From: JAJTHJ01 sp046316025
GTDB lineage: Bacteria; Pseudomonadota; Gammaproteobacteria; Burkholderiales; Burkholderiaceae_F
NCBI GenBank assembly: GCA_046316025.1
Contig: JBKCXU010000148.1
Span: 1 to 27,020 of the forward strand
Length of the DNA: 27,020 nt
Direction: 5' to 3'
Position numbers and translations under genes: made by a program. Below, piece after piece: positions 22,271-27,020 of the stretch. Each line of letters opens with the position of its first letter. The first letter of the stretch is position 1. The notes under the pieces were generated by a model. That model searched no databases. It was not told the DNA's origin and worked only from the letters and a program-made list of their open reading frames with translations.

Positions 22271-22663
22271 TCAAGGCCCCGGCGGCGGCTCTTCGCGCCG
22301 CGCGGCAAGCAAGGCTTCGCGATCGCGCGCCAGTTCTTGCAGCGTTTGCGCCAGCAGCGGCGGCGTGGCGTCGATTTCGCGCCGCAACCGCAGCAGCAGC
22401 CACAACGTTGCGGCACCGTAGGCGAGCGCCAGCAGCAGCAAGGTCGCGGCACCCCAGCGATCCCACAGCAGCACCGCCAGCCAGGCCGACGCGGTGCCGA
22501 GCGCCAGCAAGGCCAGCACCGCGACCGCGACACCCAAAGCAGCCCAGCGCGCCAGTTGCGCACGCGCCTGCGCGAGTTCGAGCGACGCCTGCTCGGCGCG
22601 GATTTGCAGCAGCGCGACGGCACCGCCTACCAAGCGGCCTAACGATTGCGGCATCGACGCCAT
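22271..22663 (-). CDS. YqjE/DUF1469-type holin-superfamily membrane protein, 130 aa
   Basis: This phage-holin-like family (superfamily III, DUF1469, YqjE) has no proven lytic role in the host. The sequence has an N-terminal amphipathic helix (LGRLVGGAVALLQIRAEQASLELAQARAQ, about residues 8-36) with conserved glutamates, then two hydrophobic segments. These are WAALGVAVAVLALLALGTASAWLAVLLW and GAATLLLLALAYGAATLWLLL, and a basic cytoplasmic C-terminus ends in an EEPPPGP tail. ATG 22663 is the only good start. A 61-bp gap containing a hairpin repeat separates it from the DUF883 gene upstream, and only 2 bp separate it from the next gene. It is probably cotranscribed with both. The operon is known in enterobacteria, where the DUF883 protein anchors ribosomes at the membrane. 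Confidence 0.85.
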   Translation of the reverse strand: MASMPQSLGRLVGGAVALLQIRAEQASLELAQARAQLARWAALGVAVAVLALLALGTASAWLAVLLWDRWGAATLLLLALAYGAATLWLLLRLRREIDATPPLLAQTLQELARDREALLAARREEPPPGP

Positions 22664-22687
22664 GGCGAGACTCGGCCCCCTCCCCGG

Positions 22688-22712
22688 CCCTCCCCCGCAA
22701 GCGGAGGGAGGG
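22688..22712. repeat. intercistronic hairpin, short copy of the family B repeat
   Basis: CCCTCCCCCGCAAGCGG at 22688-22704 is identical, in inverted orientation, to 21833-21849. With AGGGAGGG after it, it forms a GC-rich stem with a small AA-containing loop. It lies in the 61-bp gap between the DUF883 and holin-like genes, so it could reduce expression of the downstream genes or protect the upstream mRNA. Confidence 0.55.
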
Positions 22713-22724
22713 AGAAAGGCAAGA

Positions 22725-23033
22725 CTATCGGCGCGAAACCAGCAGGCCGAGCAGGAAGCCGACTCCGGCGCCGATGCCGACCGCGCTCCACGGGTGATCG
22801 TGCACCCAGTCGTCGGTGGCGCGCACGGCCGCCTTGGTGCTCTCGGTCACGTTGGCCTGGGCTTCGGTCAGCCGCAGCTTGGCGCGATGCAGCGCCTCGG
22901 CGGCGCGCTCGCGCAGGTGCACGGCCTGCTCGCCGCTGGCGGCGCCCGCCTGCTTGAGCAACACTTCCACGTCATCCAAGACGACCTTGGCGTCGGCAAC
23001 CAGTTTGTCGCGATCAACTACGGTGTCTGTCAT
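22725..23033 (-). CDS. DUF883/ElaB-YqjD family membrane-anchored ribosome-binding protein, 102 aa
   Basis: The C-terminal DWVHDHPWSAVGIGAGVGFLLGLLVSRR is the hallmark of the ElaB/YqjD/YgaM (DUF883) family. In E. coli these tail-anchored proteins associate with stationary-phase ribosomes at the inner membrane. The N-terminal 70 residues are a helical, charged stretch (DRDKLVADAKVVLDDVEVLLKQAG, then RERAAEALHRAKLRLTEAQANV). The start could be ATG 23039 or 23033. GGGAG (23040-23044) abuts the former but is 6 nt from the latter, so 23033 is chosen. On the minus strand, TACGAT (23058-23063) gives a start near 23051, about 40 bp from the FNR-type box at 23085-23098. It is the first gene of an operon. 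Confidence 0.88.
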   Translation of the reverse strand: MTDTVVDRDKLVADAKVVLDDVEVLLKQAGAASGEQAVHLRERAAEALHRAKLRLTEAQANVTESTKAAVRATDDWVHDHPWSAVGIGAGVGFLLGLLVSRR

Positions 23034-23084
23034 CTTCATCTCCCATCAACAAGGTTTATCGTAGGCGCAAGGGTTGCGCGTCGG

Positions 23085-23098
23085 TTGATTGCCGTCAA
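23085..23098. promoter_or_regulatory. FNR/Anr-type box between the DUF883 and P-ATPase genes
   Basis: TTGAT-TGCC-GTCAA fits TTGAY-N4-RTCAA completely. Its centre (23091.5) lies about 40.5 bp from the minus-strand start predicted by TACGAT (23058-23063). In the other direction it lies about 41.5 bp before a start near 23133, with a weaker -10-like GATTCT (23120-23125). One site could therefore drive both divergent genes in the class II arrangement. Confidence 0.6.
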
Positions 23099-23157
23099 GT
23101 CGGGATTCGCCCCTCCTGCGATTCTGCCATTGGGCGCTGTGGTTACGCCCACCTCCC

Positions 23158-25836
23158 ATGAATCCGTCGCCCAGCCCCGCCTGGCACAGCCTCTCGCCGG
23201 CAGCGGTGTGCGAGTCGTTGCACACCGGCACCGACGGACTGACCGCCGCCGAAGCCGCACGCCGACTCGCCGAGACCGGCCCCAACGAGTTGCGTGCCGC
23301 CCCGCGCGGCTCGGCCTGGGCGCTGCTCGCCGCGCAGTTCAAGAACGCGCTGATCGTGATCCTGCTGGTAGCCACGGCCGCCTCTGCCGCACTGGGTCAT
23401 GCAGTGGAGGCGGCGGCAATCACCGTGATCGTGCTCTTTGCGGTGCTGCTGGGCTTCGTGCAGGAGTACCGCGCCGAGCGCGCGCTGGAAGCGCTCGCCA
23501 AAATGGCCGCACCGCACGCGCGCGTGCTGCGCGACGAGGCCGAGGCGGTCGTGCCGGCGCGCGAGGTGGTGCCTGGCGACGTGCTGCTGCTTGCTGCCGG
23601 CGACCACGTGGCCGCCGACGCGCGGCTCATACAGGCAATCGAGCTGCAAGCACAGGAGGCACCGCTCACCGGCGAGTCCACCGCAGTGGCCAAAACGGTG
23701 GATGCGCAAGTCGCCGCCGCAGCGCAGGTCGGCGACCGGCGCACGATGGTCTACGCCGGCACCGCCGTCACCCATGGCCGCGGCCGCGCGGTGGTCGTAG
23801 CTACCGGTGCGGCCACCGAGTTCGGGCGCATCGCCGGCATGCTCGCCAAGGTGGAGGTGGCGCGCACGCCGCTGCAAGTCACACTCGACCGGTTGGGCCG
23901 GTCGCTGGCGAGGGCGGCCCTGGCCGTGGTGGCGGCGATCGTCGTGCTCGGCCTGCTGCGCGGGCAGCCGTTCGTGGAGATGCTGGTTTTCGGCATCGCG
24001 CTGGCGGTGGCGGTGGTGCCCGAAGCACTGCCGGCAGTGGTGACGATCTCGCTTGCGCTCGGCGTACAGCGGCTGGCGCGGCGCCGCGCGCTGATGCGCC
24101 GGCTGCCGGCGGTGGAGACGCTGGGCAGCACCTCCGTCATCTGCACCGACAAAACCGGCACGCTGACGCGCGACGAGATGACGGTGCGCGCGATTTACCT
24201 CGACGGCCGCGAGCTCGAAGTCACCGGCGCCGGCTACGCGCCCGAGGGCGAGTTCCGCCACGGCGATGTCGCTGTCGCCGAAGACCCGCTGCTGCACCGG
24301 TTGCTGCGCGCGGGGGCACTTGCCAACGACGCACGCCTGCACCAGCACGAAGGCCGCTGGCGCATCCACGGCGACCCGACCGAAGGCGCGCTCGTCGTCG
24401 CGGCGGCCAAGGCGGGGCTGGACAAACCCGCACTCGACGCCGCCGCGCCGCGCGTGCACGAGGCACCGTTCACCGCCGAGTCGCAACGGATGACCACCGT
24501 GCACGCCGACGGCGACGGGCACGTCGCATTTGCCAAAGGCGCACCGGAGGTAATCGTCGACTGTTGCCGCTTGATTGCAACGCGCGACGGCGACGTGCCG
24601 TTCACCGACGCCGCTCGCGCCGAAGTGCTCGGCGCCGCGCAGTCGATGGCCAGCCGCGCGCTGCGTGTGCTGGCGATTGCCACCCGCGCCGAGGCCACGC
24701 GCGGCAACGCCCAGCATGGGCTGACGCTGTTGGGCCTGGTCGGCATGATCGACCCACCACGGCCCGAGGCGCGCGCGGCCATCGCCACCTGCGTGCAAGC
24801 GGGCATCCGCGTGGTGATGATCACCGGCGACCACCCGGCCACGGCGCTGGCCGTAGCGCGCGAGCTGGGCCTGGCGGCGCAAGGGCGGCTCGTCACCGGC
24901 GCGCAACTGGATGCGCTGACGGACGCGCAATTGGCGCAGCAGGTGGGCGCAATCGAGGTCTACGCGCGCGTGTCGCCGGCGCACAAGCTGCGCGTGGTCG
25001 AGGCGCTGCAAGCACAGGACGAAGTGGTGGCGATGACCGGCGACGGGGTCAACGACGCCCCGGCGCTGAAGCGCGCCGACATCGGCGTGGCGATGGGTGT
25101 GGCCGGCACCGACGTGGCGCGCGAGGCCGCCGCGATGACGCTCACCGACGACAACTTCGCCACCATCGTCGCCGCGGTCGAAGAAGGCCGCGGCATCTTT
25201 GCCAACATCCGCAAGTACCTGGCGTTCCTGCTGTCGTCCAACCTGGGCGAGATCGGCCTGATGGCCGGCGCGGCGCTGGCCGGGCTGCCGCTGCCGTTAT
25301 CGGCCGTGCAGATTCTGTACGTCAACCTCGCCACCGACGGGCTGCCGGCACTCGCCCTGGCGGTCGATCCGCCCGCCGACGATTTGATGCAGCGCCCGCC
25401 GCGGCGCGCAGGCCGCGGCGTGTTCAACCGCCCGCTGCTGGTGCTGATGCTCGTGGCCGGTGTCTGGTCGGCGCTCGTCAACCTGGGGCTGTTCGCCTGG
25501 GCGCTGGCGCAGGGCCACGGCGTGGCCGAGGCGATGACGCTGGTGTTCGTCTCCTTGGTGCTGATCCAGTTCGTCAAGGCCTATATCTTCCGCGCCGGCC
25601 GTCACTCGGTGGCGCACCGGCCGCTGGCCAACCGCTGGCTGAATCTGGCGATCCTGTGGGAGCTCGGCCTGCTGGCCTTGATCTTGAGCTGGCCTGTGCT
25701 GCAAGTCCCGTTCGGCATCGCCGCCGTCTCCGCCGCCGACTGGGCGGTCGCGCTCGCCGCGACGCTGTCGATCGTGCCGGTCACCGAAGCGGCCAAGTGG
25801 GCGCTGCGGCGGGGGTGGCTCGGCCCAATCGATTGA
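23158..25836 (+). CDS. P2-type cation-transporting ATPase, probably calcium, 892 aa
   Basis: This P-type ATPase is energised by ATP and forms a phosphoaspartate. Motifs in order are TGES (171-174), VPEALPAVVT (287-296, transmembrane helix 4), CTDKTGTLT (329-337, Asp331 phosphorylated), a nucleotide-binding region and GDGVNDAPALKRADIGVAMG. The transmembrane 5 and 6 signatures LSSNLGEIG and VNLATDGLPALALAVDPP match the SERCA calcium-site residues Asn/Glu of SSN-x-G-E and Asn/Asp of N-x-x-T-D. These support Ca2+ transport, although some bacterial members carry other ions. Length is typical. ATG 23158 is the first sensible start, with no clear ribosome binding site. The FNR-type box 60 bp upstream suggests low-oxygen induction. 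It ends 18 bp before the terminator that serves the opposite strand. Confidence 0.93.
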   Translation: MNPSPSPAWHSLSPAAVCESLHTGTDGLTAAEAARRLAETGPNELRAAPRGSAWALLAAQFKNALIVILLVATAASAALGHAVEAAAITVIVLFAVLLGFVQEYRAERALEALAKMAAPHARVLRDEAEAVVPAREVVPGDVLLLAAGDHVAADARLIQAIELQAQEAPLTGESTAVAKTVDAQVAAAAQVGDRRTMVYAGTAVTHGRGRAVVVATGAATEFGRIAGMLAKVEVARTPLQVTLDRLGRSLARAALAVVAAIVVLGLLRGQPFVEMLVFGIALAVAVVPEALPAVVTISLALGVQRLARRRALMRRLPAVETLGSTSVICTDKTGTLTRDEMTVRAIYLDGRELEVTGAGYAPEGEFRHGDVAVAEDPLLHRLLRAGALANDARLHQHEGRWRIHGDPTEGALVVAAAKAGLDKPALDAAAPRVHEAPFTAESQRMTTVHADGDGHVAFAKGAPEVIVDCCRLIATRDGDVPFTDAARAEVLGAAQSMASRALRVLAIATRAEATRGNAQHGLTLLGLVGMIDPPRPEARAAIATCVQAGIRVVMITGDHPATALAVARELGLAAQGRLVTGAQLDALTDAQLAQQVGAIEVYARVSPAHKLRVVEALQAQDEVVAMTGDGVNDAPALKRADIGVAMGVAGTDVAREAAAMTLTDDNFATIVAAVEEGRGIFANIRKYLAFLLSSNLGEIGLMAGAALAGLPLPLSAVQILYVNLATDGLPALALAVDPPADDLMQRPPRRAGRGVFNRPLLVLMLVAGVWSALVNLGLFAWALAQGHGVAEAMTLVFVSLVLIQFVKAYIFRAGRHSVAHRPLANRWLNLAILWELGLLALILSWPVLQVPFGIAAVSAADWAVALAATLSIVPVTEAAKWALRRGWLGPID

Positions 25837-25853
25837 GCGGATTCGCTCACCTC

Positions 25854-25877
25854 AAAAAAAGCGGCGCGGCGGGCCGC
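25854..25877 (-). terminator. rho-independent terminator of the rhodanese operon
   Basis: On the minus strand the stem GCGGC/GCCGC (25873-25877 with 25861-25865) has a 7-base loop and is followed by seven T residues (25854-25860). It is 46 bp past the rhodanese stop. GAGCG-GATT-CGCTC (25835-25848) beside it is a possible hairpin for the P-ATPase, but it lacks a T-tract. Confidence 0.75.
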
Positions 25878-25922
25878 CAAGGATTCGGCCATGTGCCGCG
25901 CCGCGGGGAGAACCTGTACGTG

Positions 25923-26477
25923 TCAATCGGTCTCGCCGAACAAGAACACCGGATCGGCCTGCGCCAACCACGGCAGGCCGGCGGCTTTCCAACCCGCGTA
26001 CTGCGGGCCGTCTTCGCTGCCGGCGCCGTCGAGGCCGCCCTGGATTACCGTCACGTGCGTGAAGCCCGCCTGATGCAGCACCTCTGCCGCCGCCGCGGCA
26101 ACTGCGCCGGTGCGGCACAGCAGCAGCAGCGGCGTGTCCTCGTCGCCGCCATAGAAGGCGACCCAGGCGCGCGCCCATTCGACGAAGTCCGGCACGCGTA
26201 CGACCGCCACGCTGCCGGAGGCGGAGTCCCAGCGGAGGGGTTGCGCGGCTTCGGCAAAGGGCACCAGCGCATCGGCCGGCGTTGCCTGCCCGGCAAAGGC
26301 AGCCTCGGCGTGGCTGCGCACGTCCAGCAGCAGCACGGCGCGGCCATGCTCGGCCTTGGCCAGCGCGGCCAGTTGCGGACTGATGGTGGCCACCGGCGCG
26401 GCGTGGGCCGGCGCGGCGAGCGCGCTGCATGCGAGCAGGAGGGAGGCGAAGCCAAAACGGGAAGCGGTCTTTTTCAT
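25923..26477 (-). CDS. exported rhodanese-domain protein, 184 aa
   Basis: This single-domain rhodanese (sulfurtransferase fold) starts with a signal peptide, MKKTASRFGFASLLLACSALAAPAHA, so it should be periplasmic. The domain has LLLDVRSHAEAAFAG (about residues 49-63), the active-site loop LLLLCRTGAVAAAAAEVL with Cys121 intact, and VTVIQGGLDG near the end. It finishes YAGWKAAGLPWLAQADPVFLFGETD. The CRTG loop indicates a catalytically competent persulfide-forming cysteine. The substrate is unknown. GAAAGGA 8 nt before ATG 26477 supports the start. The start codon overlaps the stop of the upstream membrane-protein gene (ATGA), indicating translational coupling, and a terminator follows. Confidence 0.9.
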   Translation of the reverse strand: MKKTASRFGFASLLLACSALAAPAHAAPVATISPQLAALAKAEHGRAVLLLDVRSHAEAAFAGQATPADALVPFAEAAQPLRWDSASGSVAVVRVPDFVEWARAWVAFYGGDEDTPLLLLCRTGAVAAAAAEVLHQAGFTHVTVIQGGLDGAGSEDGPQYAGWKAAGLPWLAQADPVFLFGETD

Positions 26478-27020
26478 GGGAAGTCCTTTCGAGACGAGAG
26501 CGGAGCGAGGGATACGTCGCACCCACTCGCGCACGCGGGCGCGGAAGCGGTCGCGACATGGTGGACCGCGGCACGCGCCGGCGCCGCGGGGTGGAGTACG
26601 CCGGCCGCGAGCGCGACCGGTGTTGGAGAAAGCGAAACGGCCGCCGGTATCCAGCGCGCGCTTCCGCGCCAGCCGGCCAGCCAGACCGCGGCCAGCGCGG
26701 CGGCCAGCGCCAACGCCCAAGCGGCAACCGTGCCCAGCGGCACCAGCGCAACCATCAGGGCGGTCATGAACACCGCGCGCGCCGTCAGCCCGCCCACGTA
26801 AGCGCGCAGAAACGCCGCCAGCGCTGCCGGCTGCGCCTGCCGGTGCACGAGCACGGCCGAGGCAGTACCGACCACTGGCAGCGACGCGATCAGCCCGCAC
26901 CACTGCGGCGGCAAGTGCGGCGCCAGAAGCAGCGCGACCGTGGAGATCAGCCCGGCGCAGGCCGCGCCGATGGCCACGTCGTGGCGCGCCGGGCGACCCG
27001 GCAGCGCGGCGCCGTGCGGC
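26474..27020 (-). CDS. integral membrane protein, cut by window end
   Basis: I do not recognise the family. The visible 181 or so residues are strongly hydrophobic with about four helices, including VALLLAPHLPPQWCGLIASLPVVGTASAVLV, a stretch ending MTALMVALVPLG and AWALALAAALAAVWLAGW. They are followed by a less hydrophobic tail with PACASGCDVSLAPL. A GTG at 26977 would give 167 residues, but the frame stays open to the window edge, so the start lies unresolved or outside. The stop overlaps the rhodanese ATG by four bases, implying the two proteins act together, perhaps in sulfur handling. Distant resemblance to GlpM-type small membrane proteins was considered but is too weak to claim. Confidence 0.6.
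   Translation of the reverse strand, partial: PHGAALPGRPARHDVAIGAACAGLISTVALLLAPHLPPQWCGLIASLPVVGTASAVLVHRQAQPAALAAFLRAYVGGLTARAVFMTALMVALVPLGTVAAWALALAAALAAVWLAGWRGSARWIPAAVSLSPTPVALAAGVLHPAAPARAAVHHVATASAPACASGCDVSLAPLSSRKDFP

Noticed and set aside
21456..22642. Plus-strand frames across the repeat-rich region.
   Set aside because: They read through hairpins and family B repeats with no credible protein features.
25835..25848. GAGCG-GATT-CGCTC hairpin as the P-ATPase terminator.
   Set aside because: Only a 5-bp stem and no T-tract on the plus strand; the adjoining A-run serves the opposite strand.
22494..26801. A very long open frame on the plus strand (over 1400 codons).
   Set aside because: It crosses the leftward yqjE-like, DUF883 and rhodanese genes and runs out of frame with the P-ATPase. 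It is a high-GC shadow with no recognisable domain.
1..27020. CRISPR arrays, tRNA or rRNA genes, prophage or complete insertion sequences.
   Set aside because: No regularly spaced repeats, tRNA cloverleaf signatures, integrase or transposase genes were seen.

Overview
The window is about 27 kb of high-GC (roughly two-thirds G+C or more), densely coded DNA. Its gene content (glpK, fadD, a COG4324 aminopeptidase, an elaB/yqjD-yqjE-type operon, ArgE- and hippurate-hydrolase-type M20 enzymes) suggests a betaproteobacterium, possibly Rhodocyclales or Burkholderiales. That placement is inference from gene families, not a phylogeny. FNR/Anr-like sites and a molybdopterin oxidoreductase suggest a facultative anaerobe. 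No tRNA, rRNA, CRISPR array, prophage or complete insertion sequence was seen.

Layout. 1-629 (-) is the N-terminal part of glycerol kinase. 845-1492 (+) is a YjdF/DUF2238 membrane protein. 1633-2124 (-) is an unrecognised basic protein. 2240-3931 (-) is fadD with a clear terminator, and 4041-5096 (-) is a lipoprotein aminopeptidase. 5248-9996 (+) is an exporter operon: TolC, HlyD and two ABC-2 permeases, with no ATPase gene beside it. 10027-11466 (-) is a PaaK-like adenylating enzyme. 11607-12243 (+) holds a ribosome-hibernation-type protein and a small acidic partner. 12237-18670 (-) holds an APH/AAA kinase, a radical SAM protein with Tes/MJ0619-like C-terminal signatures, a molybdopterin oxidoreductase and argE. 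18761-21210 (+) holds a solitary Uma2 nuclease, an M20D amidohydrolase and a ParDE-type toxin-antitoxin pair. 21177-23033 (-) holds a small membrane protein and a yqjD-yqjE-yqjK-type operon. 23158-25836 (+) is a calcium-type P-ATPase. 25923-27020 (-) is a periplasmic rhodanese coupled to a membrane protein that runs off the end.

Three things are not explained by the genes. (1) A MITE-like repeat of about 146-149 bp occurs twice (1493-1638, 15249-15397). Its terminal inverted repeat supplies the stop codon of the adjoining gene in both copies, at the same repeat position. A third locus (728-822) has only the central hairpin. (2) A 102-nt segment (21599-21700) can fold into a four-way junction closed by a perfect 11-bp stem, just upstream of a small membrane-protein gene. 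A second inverted-repeat element lies beside it (21710-21893). (3) FNR/Anr-type sites (TTGAY-N4-RTCAA) occur at 13857-13870 and 23085-23098, with a one-mismatch version at 11529-11542. Two of them sit about 41.5 bp from plausible starts for the hibernation-factor, yqjD-like and P-ATPase genes. This suggests a low-oxygen dormancy theme: ribosome hibernation, membrane-anchored ribosome binding and ion pumping.
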